A stretch of 18,888 bases of DNA from an uncultured Clostridia bacterium (GTDB lineage: Bacteria; Bacillota; Clostridia; Lachnospirales; Anaerotignaceae): contig CAJUJJ010000041.1 of NCBI GenBank assembly GCA_910586765.1, positions 1 to 18,888 of the forward strand, in the 5' to 3' direction. Below are positions 1 to 6,987 of the stretch, in pieces (position 1 is the stretch's first letter; every line of letters begins with the position of its first letter). The notes under the pieces were generated by a model. It was not told the origin of the DNA. It made no database searches and was given only the letters and a program-made list of their open reading frames with translations. Made by a program: the position numbers and the translations under genes.

Positions 1-50
1 GACACGGCCCTTTCACGGCTGTAACCCGGGTTCGATTCCCGGTCGGGTCA
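1..50 (+). tRNA. tRNA-Glu(TTC), 5' part cut off by window start
   Basis: The visible part runs from the end of the D-arm to the discriminator base. The anticodon loop reads CT-TTC-AC between complementary arms (CGGCC/GGCTG), giving anticodon TTC for glutamate. The T-arm (CCGGG, loop TTCGATT, CCCGG) is intact and the acceptor 3' strand TCGGGTC is followed by discriminator A. No CCA is encoded. It sits 11 bp upstream of a 5S rRNA gene. Confidence 0.9.
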
Positions 51-61
51 TTTTTAAAAAT

Positions 62-180
62 TTCTAGTGATGATGCGTTTATGGGAAACACCCGTACCCA
101 TTCCGAACACGACGGTTAAGACATAAACGGCTGATGATACTTGGTGGGGGACTGCCTGGGAAAGTAAGTGATTGCTAGAA
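62..180 (+). rRNA. rrf: 5S ribosomal RNA
   Basis: About 119 nt with closing helix TTCTAG/CTAGAA at the two ends and the conserved CCCATTCCGAACACG segment of loop B/helix III near positions 98-112. It is flanked on both sides by tRNA genes rather than directly by 23S rRNA, so it is either the end of an rRNA operon with a tRNA in the 23S-5S spacer or a 5S-tRNA cluster. Ends are set by helix pairing and may be off by one or two bases. Confidence 0.9.
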
Positions 181-184
181 TTAT

Positions 185-257
185 GCCGATGTGGCTCAAT
201 TGGCAGAGCAGCTGACTTGTAATCAGCAGGTTAACGGTTCGAGTCCGTTCATCGGCT
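185..257 (+). tRNA. tRNA-Thr(TGT)
   Basis: 73 nt. The acceptor arms GCCGATG and CATCGGC pair fully and the discriminator is T. The anticodon loop CT-TGT-AA sits between CTGA and TCAG. The T-loop is TTCGAGT. No CCA is encoded. Confidence 0.95.
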
Positions 258-294
258 TTCTTCCCCCAATAATAAGGGAAGTAAAATATCATAT

Positions 295-368
295 GGGTCT
301 TTAGCTCAGTTGGTTAGAGCATCCGGCTCATAACCGGACGGTCCCGGGTTCGAGTCCCTGAAGACCCA
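295..368 (+). tRNA. tRNA with CAT anticodon, probably tRNA-Ile2 (lysidine-modified)
   Basis: 74 nt. Acceptor arms GGGTCTT/AAGACCC pair fully, discriminator A, anticodon loop CT-CAT-AA. The T-stem has one C-T mismatch (345/359). The body (TTTAGCTCAGTTGGTTAGAGC and GGCTCATAACC) resembles, from memory, Bacillus tRNA-Ile2, whose CAT anticodon is modified by TilS to read ATA. The array's other CAT tRNA looks like elongator Met. Plain tRNA-Met is the alternative. It lacks the GGG/CCC anticodon-stem pairs of the initiator. Confidence 0.75.
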
Positions 369-391
369 CTTTATTTTTAAAAATAGCATAT

Positions 392-465
<74 letters not shown>

Positions 466-471
466 TTTTAT

Positions 472-544
472 GGGAGTTTAGCTCAGCTGGGAGAGCATCT
501 GCCTTACAAGCAGAGGGTCACAGGTTCGAGCCCTGTAACTCCCA
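472..544 (+). tRNA. tRNA-Val(TAC)
   Basis: 73 nt. Acceptor arms GGGAGTT/AACTCCC pair fully, discriminator A, anticodon loop CT-TAC-AA between CTGC and GCAG. It starts 6 bp after tRNA-Asp in the same transcript. Confidence 0.95.
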
Positions 545-565
545 TATTTTTTTCATAATGTATGT

Positions 566-639
566 GGCGGAGTAGCTCAGTTGGCTAGAGCACGCGGTTC
601 ATACCCGCGGTGTCAGGGGTTCAAATCCCTTCTCCGCTA
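566..639 (+). tRNA. tRNA-Met(CAT), elongator type
   Basis: 74 nt. Acceptor GGCGGAG/CTCCGCT pairs with a terminal G-U, discriminator A. The anticodon loop TT-CAT-AC lies between CGCGG and CCGCG. The body closely resembles the Bacillus elongator tRNA-Met as I recall it. The initiator hallmarks (C1 x A72 mismatch, three G-C pairs next to the anticodon loop) are absent. It is the last gene of the array; a terminator follows 11 bp later. Confidence 0.85.
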
Positions 640-650
640 TGATAAAAATA

Positions 651-681
651 AACACAGTATTGTAAAAATGCTGTGTTTTTT
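651..681 (+). terminator. Rho-independent terminator of the tRNA array
   Basis: Arms 651-660 (AACACAGTAT) and 668-677 pair over 10 bp with one G-U, with a 7-nt loop, and run into a T tract (676-681). It separates the stable-RNA transcript from the protein genes. Confidence 0.8.
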
Positions 682-707
682 GTTGTAAAAAAATAAAATA
701 TAAAGTA

Positions 708-736
708 TTGCGAATGTAAAAAAAATGGGGTATAGT
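708..736 (+). promoter_or_regulatory. Sigma-A-type promoter for the orf72-orf88-ispF unit
   Basis: TTGCGA (-35) at 708-713 and TATAGT (-10) at 731-736 with exactly 17 bp between. It lies after the tRNA terminator and about 45 bp before the first start codon, so it probably drives the two small genes and ispF. Confidence 0.65.
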
Positions 737-779
737 GTAAATCGAAGATATTTGTATAGGGAGGTGAACAGTATAGATT

Positions 780-998
780 ATGAATGTGTTAAAATTATCG
801 AAATGGACAATTTGTGTAGAAAAGCAGTATAGGACAATACAGCAGGGGGATATATTGATAGTGTTAGACCAGGATAGAAATTTTATAATACTTTTTAGCC
901 TAGACGAATGTCGTAATATTGTAATAGAGAAATGCTGTATGGATTGTCAGTGCGAAATAGACCATAAATATAGAAAAATAATGTTAGAGGTGGTGTAA
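780..998 (+). CDS. hypothetical small protein (72 aa)
   Basis: I do not recognise a family. The product is short, with no signal peptide or membrane helix, and alternates beta-type hydrophobic stretches (DILIVLD, FIILFSL, NIVIEK) with four cysteines, three of them close together (KCCMDCQC). An upstream AGGGAGG (758-764) is about 15 nt from the ATG, which is long; an in-frame TAG at 774 rules out any ATG, GTG or TTG start further upstream. The gene is first in a promoter-led unit, 9 bp before the next small ORF, which is coupled to ispF. Its last half aligns without gaps to the last half of the next ORF (for example NIVIEK against NLVLQK), suggesting diverged paralogs. Coding status is likely but not certain. 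Confidence 0.55.
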   Translation: MNVLKLSKWTICVEKQYRTIQQGDILIVLDQDRNFIILFSLDECRNIVIEKCCMDCQCEIDHKYRKIMLEVV

Positions 999-1007
999 AA
1001 TAGATAT

Positions 1008-1274
1008 ATGAGAACATATCAGTTGAAGGATTGGGAAATAAATATACAAAATAAAAGTATGGAAGCATATAATTATGTTTGTGATGAAAAGAACTTGATA
1101 ATATCAACAAAAGCAAATGAATATGTTGCATTTATAGAAGTCAATCAAAAAGAAAATTTGGTACTGCAAAAGATGTCATATTTCATACAGTATAAATTTC
1201 ATAGTGATGAAAAGAAATTGGATATTATAATACTTTCAGATAAAAGGAAAGAAAATAGAAAGGAAATCATATGA
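1008..1274 (+). CDS. hypothetical small protein (88 aa), coupled to ispF
   Basis: Unrecognised soluble protein, very Lys/Glu-rich, with predicted beta-strand patches (NLIIS, YVAFIEV, NLVLQK, LDIIILS) and a charged tail. A GAGGTGG Shine-Dalgarno about 14 nt upstream supports the ATG. Its stop overlaps the ispF start by 4 nt (ATGA), so translation is probably coupled and the gene belongs to the same transcript. The pattern W-x-I near the N-terminus and the C-terminal strands resemble the preceding 72-aa protein. No function is proposed. Confidence 0.6.
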   Translation: MRTYQLKDWEINIQNKSMEAYNYVCDEKNLIISTKANEYVAFIEVNQKENLVLQKMSYFIQYKFHSDEKKLDIIILSDKRKENRKEII

Positions 1275-1780
1275 GAATAGGCTCAGGATATGATGTGCAT
1301 AAATTGGTAGAGGGAAGAAAGCTGATATTAGGGGGCGTAGAAATTCCTTTTGAGAAGGGATTGCTGGGTCATTCTGATGCAGATGTGCTAACACACGCTG
1401 TTATGGACGCACTTTTAGGGGCGGCAGCACTGGGAGATATTGGAAGGCATTTTCCAGATAGTGATAATCAATATAAAGATATATCTAGTATGAAATTGTT
1501 GTATGAAGTTTTATGCTTGCTAAAAAAAGAAAAGTATAGTATAATAAACATCGATGCAACAGTGATTGCACAAAAGCCAAAATTAGCAAAATATATGCAG
1601 GCTATGGAACAAAATATAGCGAATATATTGGAGATAGATAAACATAGTGTAAATGTCAAAGCAACAACAGAAGAAGGGCTCGGATTTACGGGAGCAGAAT
1701 TGGGCATAGCAGCAAAAGCGGTGTGTCTGATAGAAAAAATAAAAATAGAAAAAAGTATTGATGGAAAGAGTAATTTTTAG
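1271..1780 (+). CDS. ispF: 2-C-methyl-D-erythritol 2,4-cyclodiphosphate synthase
   Basis: IspF converts CDP-ME 2-phosphate to the cyclic diphosphate MEcPP and releases CMP in the cytosolic MEP pathway of isoprenoid synthesis. The 169-aa protein shows the whole family signature: SGYDVH at residues 5-10 (metal ligands D8 and H10), GHSDADVLTHA at 33-43 (H42 the third metal ligand), DIGRHFPD in the flexible loop near 56-63, and TTEEGLGFTG near 131-140. The length is close to the usual 156-160 residues, with a short extra Lys-rich tail. The start overlaps the preceding ORF by 4 nt. It trimerises in known homologues; nothing here departs from that. The T-box leader of cysE begins right after its stop. 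Confidence 0.97.
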   Translation: MRIGSGYDVHKLVEGRKLILGGVEIPFEKGLLGHSDADVLTHAVMDALLGAAALGDIGRHFPDSDNQYKDISSMKLLYEVLCLLKKEKYSIINIDATVIAQKPKLAKYMQAMEQNIANILEIDKHSVNVKATTEEGLGFTGAELGIAAKAVCLIEKIKIEKSIDGKSNF

Positions 1781-1789
1781 GACATCTGA

Positions 1790-2035
1790 CAGAGAAAAGG
1801 GAGCGTTATATGTGTGGTGCATATAATCGGGTGAAACTCCTAAACAGAAAGAATAAAAATGAAGTGCATTCCTGAACTGCACAGGCGAAAAAAGTATTTT
1901 GATTAGCTTGTAGCCGATTACGACGTTATAGTAAAAAAGAGAGAGGGATTGTTTTGTCAGTCCGTCTAAGTGGAGTGGAACCGCGAAGAAATGAGCTTCG
2001 TCTTTACAAAAAAAGTAAAGATGAGGCTTTTTTAA
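1790..2035 (+). promoter_or_regulatory. Cysteine-responsive T-box riboswitch leader (cysE-cysS)
   Basis: The hallmark T-box sequence lies at 1969-1985 (AGTGGAGTGGAACCGCG). Its TGGA pairs with a tRNA 3' end UCCA, so it calls for a tRNA with discriminator U, as tRNA-Cys has. Upstream, TGC cysteine codons at 1865-1867 and 1878-1880 are candidates for the specifier; the second, in GAACTGCAC, looks more typical. A 7-nt complement (1824-1830 with 1914-1920) probably closes the leader fold. A terminator (1995-2033) follows the T-box, as in transcription-controlling T-boxes. Inference: uncharged tRNA-Cys allows read-through into the two downstream cysteine genes. The exact 5' end and stem I are not resolved. 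Confidence 0.85.
1995..2033 (+). terminator. Regulated terminator of the T-box leader
   Basis: Arms 1995-2007 and 2015-2027 pair over 13 bp with two G-U pairs, around a 7-A loop, and run straight into six T residues. It lies 10 nt after the T-box sequence, the expected competing structure to the antiterminator. Confidence 0.85.
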
Positions 2036-2146
2036 TTGCTTTTGTTTGGAGGTTGTATAAATAATGATATAAAATATGGAAACAATCATATAAAAATAGA
2101 GTATATTAAAAAAAGGACAATAGTATAAAAACAGGAGGAATAAAAA

Positions 2147-2794
2147 ATGTTAAAAGAATTAGTAAAAGTAGTGAAAGAAAAAGACCCTGCTATAAAGGGG
2201 AATATGGAGGTATTGTTGTATCCCAGTTTTTGGGCAACCATATCACATAGAGTAGCACACCACTTTTATAAAAAGAAACATTATTTTATAGCAAGATTGA
2301 TTTCACAAATTTCTCGTTTTTTAACAGGAATTGAAATTCACCCTGGAGCAAAAATAGGCAAGGGATTTTTTATAGACCATGGCATGGGAGTTGTAATAGG
2401 AGAAACGTGTGAAATAGGAGATAATGTGCTTTTGTATCAAGGGGTAACATTAGGAGGAACAGGAAAAGGAAGCGGTAAACGCCACCCAACATTAGGAAAT
2501 AATGTTATGGTGGGAGCAGGTGCGAAAGTGTTGGGACCAGTCAATATAGGAGATAATGCAAAAATAGGAGGTGGCTCTGTTGTAGTAAAAGATGTGCCAG
2601 CATATATGACAGCGGTGGGCGTTCCAGCAAGATGTACAGCACAAGAAGAAGAAGAAAAAAAGCAAAAAACGTCAGATGTGCTTGACCAGTTGAAATTGAG
2701 TGACCCAGTTTCAAGGGATTTAAGGGATATTTCAGAAAGAATAAAAGTGATTGAAAAAATACTTTTACAAAGTGACAAAAACAATGTACAATAG
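2147..2794 (+). CDS. cysE: serine O-acetyltransferase
   Basis: CysE transfers acetyl from acetyl-CoA to L-serine, making O-acetylserine, the acceptor for sulfide in cysteine synthesis. The 215-aa protein is the short Bacillus/Clostridia type: a helical N-terminal part (residues 1-60), then left-handed beta-helix hexapeptide repeats (about 62-170) with FIDHGMG (D77, H78 as the catalytic Asp-His pair), VTLGGTGK and KRHP (second active-site His), and GGSVVVKDVP, ending in a charged tail. AGGAGG lies 8-9 nt before the ATG. It is the first gene behind the cysteine T-box, and cysS follows 98 bp downstream, so it makes cysteine when tRNA-Cys is uncharged. The long N-terminal domain of enterobacterial CysE is missing, as is normal for this subgroup. 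Confidence 0.95.
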   Translation: MLKELVKVVKEKDPAIKGNMEVLLYPSFWATISHRVAHHFYKKKHYFIARLISQISRFLTGIEIHPGAKIGKGFFIDHGMGVVIGETCEIGDNVLLYQGVTLGGTGKGSGKRHPTLGNNVMVGAGAKVLGPVNIGDNAKIGGGSVVVKDVPAYMTAVGVPARCTAQEEEEKKQKTSDVLDQLKLSDPVSRDLRDISERIKVIEKILLQSDKNNVQ

Positions 2795-2892
2795 AGGAGT
2801 GGACATAAAACAATTATTTTATTATGTAAAAATAAAAAGTAGTTCTTGTTTTATGGAATTGTAAAAAATTGTAGAAAGGGAGATACAAGTAT

Positions 2893-4293
2893 ATGAAAGT
2901 ATATAATACACTGACAAGACAAAAAGAGGAATTTGTGCCACAACAAGAGGGAAAAGTAAAAATGTATGTTTGTGGGCCTACTGTTTATGATTATATTCAT
3001 ATAGGAAATGCAAGACCTTATGTAGTATTTGATACAGTAAGAAGATATTTGGAATATAAGGGATATGATGTAACATATGTACAAAACTTTACAGATGTAG
3101 ATGATAAAATTATAAATAGGGCAAATAAAGAAAATAGCACTATGCAAGATATATCAAATAGATATATAGAAGAAGCATTTAGAGATGCAGATGGATTAAA
3201 TGTAAAAAGAGCAACAGTGCACCCAAGAGTAACAGAAGAAATGCCACACATTATAGAAATGATACAAGTGCTTTTGGACAAAGGCTATGCTTATGAAGAT
3301 AAAGGTACAGTATATTATGATACCAAAAAATTCCCAGAATATGGTAAACTTTCTAAAAAGAATTTGGAAGAATTGATAGCAGGAGCAAGTGAAAGGGTTT
3401 CAGTAGATGATGCCAAAAAGAACCCTACTGATTTTGTGCTATGGAAACCACATAAATCAGGAGAACCAAAATGGGAAGCACCTTGGGGAGCAGGTAGACC
3501 TGGTTGGCATATAGAATGTTCTGTTATGGCAAAAAGATATTTGGGAGATACTATTGATATACACGCAGGGGGAGAAGATTTGATATTCCCTCATCACGAA
3601 AATGAAATTGCACAAAGCGAAGCAGCAAATGGAAAACAATTTTCAAAATATTGGTTGCATAATGGTTTTATTACAGTAGATAATGAAAAAATGTCAAAAT
3701 CATTGGGAAACTTTTTTACAGTAAGAGATATTGCTTCTCATTTTCCTTATGAAGTCATTCGATTTTTCATATTGGGGGGGCATTACAGAGGGCCTATTAA
3801 CTTCAGTGATGAACTGATGAAAGACGCACAAAATGGATTAGAAAGAATTAAAAATTGTAAAAAAGATTTAGCGTATTATGTAGAAAACTGTGAGGAAAGT
3901 GCATTAAAACCAAATGAGAGCGTAGAAGAACTGGAAAAATTCAAAACACAGTTTGAAACAGCAATGGACGATGATTTTAATACAGCAAATGCCATTACAG
4001 CAATATATGAATTGGTACGCTTTACAAATAAGGCAATCAAAGAGAATATGTCAAAAGAGTTTGCACAAAAAACACAAGAAATGTTAAATCACCTTTGTGA
4101 TGTGTTGGGCATTGCAGTAATGGAACAACAGACACAAGAAGATACACAAGAAATTGAAGCATTGATAGCAAAAAGAACAGAAGCAAAAAAGAATAAAGAT
4201 TTTGAAACAGCAGATGCCATAAGAGCACAGCTTTCAGAAATGGGCATTACCATAAAAGATACTCGTCAAGGTGTGCAATGGTTTAGGGGATAA
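2893..4293 (+). CDS. cysS: cysteinyl-tRNA synthetase
   Basis: Class I aminoacyl-tRNA synthetase that activates cysteine with ATP and loads it onto tRNA-Cys. The 466-aa length is typical. Visible signatures are the zinc ligands C27 (in VCGPTVYDY), C209 (IECSVMA) and the HHENE motif (H234 onward), the HIGN motif at residues 36-39, and KMSKS at 266-270. The C-terminal helical anticodon-binding region ends in a conserved-looking DTRQGVQWFRG. An AAAGGGAGA Shine-Dalgarno lies upstream. No separate terminator is obvious in the 98-bp gap from cysE, so the T-box probably controls both. mrnC follows after 5 bp, extending the operon. Confidence 0.98.
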   Translation: MKVYNTLTRQKEEFVPQQEGKVKMYVCGPTVYDYIHIGNARPYVVFDTVRRYLEYKGYDVTYVQNFTDVDDKIINRANKENSTMQDISNRYIEEAFRDADGLNVKRATVHPRVTEEMPHIIEMIQVLLDKGYAYEDKGTVYYDTKKFPEYGKLSKKNLEELIAGASERVSVDDAKKNPTDFVLWKPHKSGEPKWEAPWGAGRPGWHIECSVMAKRYLGDTIDIHAGGEDLIFPHHENEIAQSEAANGKQFSKYWLHNGFITVDNEKMSKSLGNFFTVRDIASHFPYEVIRFFILGGHYRGPINFSDELMKDAQNGLERIKNCKKDLAYYVENCEESALKPNESVEELEKFKTQFETAMDDDFNTANAITAIYELVRFTNKAIKENMSKEFAQKTQEMLNHLCDVLGIAVMEQQTQEDTQEIEALIAKRTEAKKNKDFETADAIRAQLSEMGITIKDTRQGVQWFRG

Positions 4294-4298
4294 AAGCA

Positions 4299-4721
4299 AT
4301 GGACATACAAAATATAACATCATTGCTGATAGAAGGTGTGCAAGGGGGGATAAAACCGCAAGAGGTTTCCTCCCTTGCACTTGCTTATATAGGCGATGCA
4401 GTATATGAATTATTTGTTAGAACAATGGTGCTTTCAAAAGGAAATGCACCCGTCAATAAATTGCATAAACAGTCAAAAGAATATGTCAATGCAAAAGGAC
4501 AAGCTGAAATTTATAAAAAAATAGCACAATATTTTACAGAGGAAGAAAAAGCAGTATTTAGAAGGGGAAGAAATGCAAAATCTTATACCACACCTAAAAA
4601 TATGGATATAGGAGATTATCGCCATGCTACAGGGCTAGAAGCAGTGTTTGGCTATTTGTATTTAAAGGGAGATGTCAAAAGGGCGTTAGAATTGTTTGAA
4701 AAAGGTGTGAATGAATTGTAA
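4299..4721 (+). CDS. mrnC: mini-ribonuclease III
   Basis: MrnC is an RNase III catalytic domain without the dsRNA-binding domain; in Bacillus it matures 23S rRNA ends. The 140-aa protein carries the family motifs LALAYIGDAVYELFVR (D33 the likely metal ligand), KLHKQSKEYVNAKGQA, FRRGRNAKSYTTPKN and GLEAVFGYLYL (E114 the likely second ligand). It lies 5 bp after cysS, the standard order in Firmicutes, and rlmB follows, grouping rRNA processing with rRNA methylation. The start is the first ATG after the cysS stop and no competing start is near. Confidence 0.96.
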   Translation: MDIQNITSLLIEGVQGGIKPQEVSSLALAYIGDAVYELFVRTMVLSKGNAPVNKLHKQSKEYVNAKGQAEIYKKIAQYFTEEEKAVFRRGRNAKSYTTPKNMDIGDYRHATGLEAVFGYLYLKGDVKRALELFEKGVNEL

Positions 4722-4760
4722 TAAAAATATAGTATATTGTTGTGAAAAGAGGTGAAAAAT

Positions 4761-5504
4761 ATGGAGAGAAATGAAAATCAGCTTGAGGGAAGAAATGCCA
4801 TATTAGAAGCATTGCGAAATGGTAGAGATATGGAAAAGCTTATGGTAATAAAAGGAAGTGCAGAAGGAACAATAAAAAGAATTATAGCACAAGCATCTAA
4901 AAAAGGTGTTGTGATACAAGAAGTGAGCCGTCAAAAATTGGACGAGCTTTCTCAAACAAAAAATCATCAAGGTGTCATTGCTGTTGTGTCAGCACACAAT
5001 TATGCTACAGTAGAGGAGATATTAGAGTATGCACAAAGTAAAGGAGAGCCACCTTTTATAGTGATACTAGACGGCATTACAGACCCGCATAATTTAGGGG
5101 CAATTATAAGAAGTGCAGAATGTGCTGGGGCACATGGCGTAATTATACCAAAACACCGTTCTGTAGGATTAAATGCCACAGTAGGGAAAACTTCAGCGGG
5201 AGCAATAGAATATATGCCAGTGGCAAGAGTGACAAATATTGTAAAAACAATGGAGCAGTTGAAAAAACAAGGATTGTGGTTTGCTTGTGCAGATATGAAA
5301 GGCTTAGATTATTTCGATACAGATATGAAGGGAGCTATAGGTGTTGTAATAGGTAGTGAAGGCGATGGCGTAAGTAGATTGGTAAAAGAGAATTGCGATT
5401 TTACTGTAGCAATACCTATGTATGGAAAAATAGCGTCTTTGAATGCTTCTGTGGCGGCAGGGCTTTTGTTGTATGAAGTGGTAAGACAAAGAAAGTTTTT
5501 GTAG
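4761..5504 (+). CDS. rlmB: TrmH/SpoU-family 23S rRNA (guanosine-2'-O-)-methyltransferase
   Basis: SPOUT-class enzyme that methylates a ribose 2'-OH, in RlmB of G2251 in 23S rRNA, using S-adenosylmethionine. The 247-aa protein has an N-terminal substrate-binding domain starting at EGRNAILEALRNG, then the trefoil-knot domain with motif 1 DPHNLGAIIRSAE, motif 2 IGSEGDGVSRL and motif 3 IPMYGKIASLNASVAAG. I chose ATG 4761 over the in-frame GTG at 4752 because the AGAGG Shine-Dalgarno (4748-4752) overlaps that GTG and is correctly spaced for the ATG. In many genomes this gene is called yacO or trmH. Exact target nucleotide is inferred from family and neighbourhood. Confidence 0.92.
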   Translation: MERNENQLEGRNAILEALRNGRDMEKLMVIKGSAEGTIKRIIAQASKKGVVIQEVSRQKLDELSQTKNHQGVIAVVSAHNYATVEEILEYAQSKGEPPFIVILDGITDPHNLGAIIRSAECAGAHGVIIPKHRSVGLNATVGKTSAGAIEYMPVARVTNIVKTMEQLKKQGLWFACADMKGLDYFDTDMKGAIGVVIGSEGDGVSRLVKENCDFTVAIPMYGKIASLNASVAAGLLLYEVVRQRKFL

Positions 5505-5516
5505 TAAGGAAATACA

Positions 5517-5552
5517 GGGAGAATTTTTTATATTAGAAAATTTTCCCATCAT
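5517..5552 (+). terminator. Strong hairpin between rlmB and rae1, possible attenuator or processing site
   Basis: Arms 5517-5529 and 5535-5547 pair over 13 bp with two G-U pairs and a 5-nt loop. The 3' flank (ATCATTTTG) has only a short T run, so termination would be partial. It lies between two genes normally co-transcribed. The arms are A/T-rich apart from three G-C pairs at the base. Confidence 0.4.
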
Positions 5553-5594
5553 TTTGTATGCTATAAAAACAGATAAAGGAGGGATTGTTGCATA

Positions 5595-6110
5595 TTGTCA
5601 AAAGAATTTTTGCTGGTAGATGGCTATAATATGATACACGCATGGCAGGAGTTAAAAGAATTAGTGGAAGTTAGTTTGGAAAGTGCTAGACAAAAACTCC
5701 TTGATATGCTTTCAAACTATAAGGGAAGTCAAAAAATGAATATTATTGTGGTATTTGACGCATATTTAGTAAAAGGAAATGTCGGAAAGATATTTCAGTA
5801 TCATAATATTTCCGTTGTATATACAAAAGAAGCAGAAACTGCTGACCACTTTATTGAAAGAACAGTCAACCGCTTGCCTCGTCATTATAAAGTAAGCGTA
5901 GCAACATCGGACGGATTAGAACAGATGATTATATTGGGAGAAGGTGCACAAAGGGTTACAGCACAAGAATTGCGTCAAAGAATTTTGGCAGAACAAAAAG
6001 AAATACGCAAAAAGTACATAGAAAATAGGCCACCTAAAAATAATCTTTTATCAGATAATATAGATAAAGATGCTTTGGATTGGATTGAAGCATTGCGTAG
6101 ACAGAAATAA
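5595..6110 (+). CDS. rae1: NYN-domain ribosome-associated endoribonuclease (YacP family)
   Basis: Family members (Bacillus Rae1/YacP) are PIN/NYN-fold nucleases that enter the ribosomal A site and cut certain translated mRNAs. The 171-aa protein shows the family's opening strand LLVDGYNMIHAW (conserved Asp), then VVFDAYLVKG, YTKEAETADHFIER and VATSDGLEQMIILGEGA, which together hold the acidic cluster. The start is a TTG at 5595, 12 nt after a strong AAGGAGGG; no ATG upstream fits the frame. It sits in the conserved order rlmB-rae1-sigH. The C-terminal tail is basic. The function is from family knowledge. Confidence 0.9.
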   Translation: MSKEFLLVDGYNMIHAWQELKELVEVSLESARQKLLDMLSNYKGSQKMNIIVVFDAYLVKGNVGKIFQYHNISVVYTKEAETADHFIERTVNRLPRHYKVSVATSDGLEQMIILGEGAQRVTAQELRQRILAEQKEIRKKYIENRPPKNNLLSDNIDKDALDWIEALRRQK

Positions 6111-6140
6111 AAAATGTAATGTAGTGTGAGGGTGTAATAT

Positions 6141-6767
6141 ATGGAACAGCAAAGCGTTTATAGTGGGCAAAAAGATGAAGAATTGGTAAAACTGGTGCAG
6201 CAAGGAGATAAAAGAGCACAAGAGCATTTACTAAATAAATATAAACCTCTTGTAAAAACAAGAGCAAGGACTTATTTTTTAATTGGGGCAGATACGGAAG
6301 ATATTATACAAGAGGGTATGATAGGACTGTATAAAGCAATGAGAGATTTTCAAAAAAATAAAAATTCTTCATTTAGGGCATTTGCGGAACTTTGTATCAA
6401 TAGACAAATGATTACAGCAATTAAAATGGCAACAAGACAAAAACATATTCCGTTAAATTCTTATGTTTCTTTAAATAGACCTGTGTTTGAAGAAGAATCA
6501 GAAGAAACATATATGGATATGCTTATGGGAGGAGAAATACTCAATCCTGAAGCATTGTTGATAGGTAGAGAAGATAAGCATTTTATGGAAACACAAATTA
6601 TAAAAATGTTGAGTGATTTTGAAAAAAGAATATTGCTTTTGTATTTGAGAGGAAAAACATATTATGAGATTTCGTGTATTGTAGAAAAGTCAGAAAAATC
6701 GATTGATAATGCCTTGCAGAGAGTAAAAAAGAAAATAGAAAAATATCTAAATGAGAAAAAAAATTAG
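6141..6767 (+). CDS. sigH: RNA polymerase sporulation sigma factor SigH (sigma-30)
   Basis: Sigma-70-family factor that directs transcription at entry into sporulation and other stationary-phase programmes. The 208-aa protein has region 2 at about residues 12-85 (DEELVKLVQQGD, ADTEDIIQEGMIGLYKAMRDF for core binding and -10 recognition, then FRAFAELCINRQMITAIK) and region 4 at about 150-205 (LSDFEKRILLLYLRGKTYYEISCIVEKSEKSIDNALQRVKKKI, the helix-turn-helix for -35 contact). It lies 30 bp after rae1, the usual place. In many Firmicutes rpmG-secE-nusG follow; here the next features are a tRNA and an integrated element. This gene argues that the host can sporulate. Confidence 0.95.
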   Translation: MEQQSVYSGQKDEELVKLVQQGDKRAQEHLLNKYKPLVKTRARTYFLIGADTEDIIQEGMIGLYKAMRDFQKNKNSSFRAFAELCINRQMITAIKMATRQKHIPLNSYVSLNRPVFEEESEETYMDMLMGGEILNPEALLIGREDKHFMETQIIKMLSDFEKRILLLYLRGKTYYEISCIVEKSEKSIDNALQRVKKKIEKYLNEKKN

Positions 6768-6806
6768 TATTAAATATAGTAATATATCTTTTTTAAATAA
6801 AAAAAC

Positions 6807-6840
6807 TTGACGTATGTGTTACAATATGATACCATATAAT
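6807..6840 (+). promoter_or_regulatory. Promoter of the tRNA-Thr(GGT) gene
   Basis: TTGACG (-35, 6807-6812) is followed after 17 bp by TACCAT (6830-6835). A perfect TATAAT lies at 6835-6840 but would need a 22-bp spacer. Transcription would start about 35 bp before the tRNA. Confidence 0.55.
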
Positions 6841-6851
6841 GGTTGATGTGG

Positions 6852-6870
6852 GAAAGAGAGTACTCTCTTT
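6852..6870 (+). repeat. Inverted repeat AAAGAGAG-TA-CTCTCTTT upstream of tRNA-Thr
   Basis: A perfect palindrome with 8-bp arms around TA (about 6853-6870). As RNA it would form a short hairpin in the leader of the tRNA precursor, followed by TCTTT. It could be a processing signal or a weak terminator for sigH read-through. Confidence 0.5.
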
Positions 6871-6875
6871 TCTTT

Positions 6876-6948
6876 GCTGCTATGGCTCAGTAGGTAGAGC
6901 GTCGCCTTGGTAAGGCGGAGGTCACGGGTTCAAATCCCGTTAGCAGCT
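6876..6948 (+). tRNA. tRNA-Thr(GGT)
   Basis: 73 nt. Acceptor arms GCTGCTA/TAGCAGC pair fully; the discriminator T matches the other tRNA-Thr in the window. The anticodon loop TT-GGT-AA lies between TCGCC and GGCGG. It is an isolated tRNA with its own promoter and terminator, and marks the left edge of the integrated element. Confidence 0.95.
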
Positions 6949-6950
6949 TT

Positions 6951-6987
6951 AAATAACCCTTGAAAACTCAAGGGCTATTTTTTTTGT
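6951..6987 (+). terminator. Terminator of tRNA-Thr(GGT)
   Basis: Arms AAATAACCCTTGA (6951-6963) and TCAAGGGCTATTT (6968-6980) pair over 13 bp with one mismatch or wobble and a 4-nt loop, followed by a T run to 6985. The stop codon of the minus-strand integrase remnant falls inside the right arm, so the tail of that gene and this terminator share sequence. Confidence 0.8.

Noticed and set aside
1583..2089. 168-codon minus-strand ORF across the end of ispF and the T-box leader
   Set aside because: It is antisense to ispF and to a structured leader RNA, with biased low-complexity composition (Phe, Tyr, Ser, Cys).
4752..4760. GTG start for rlmB
   Set aside because: The Shine-Dalgarno overlaps this GTG and fits the ATG at 4761.
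5120..5356. Plus-strand 78-codon ORF inside rlmB
   Set aside because: Out-of-frame shadow within a conserved gene.
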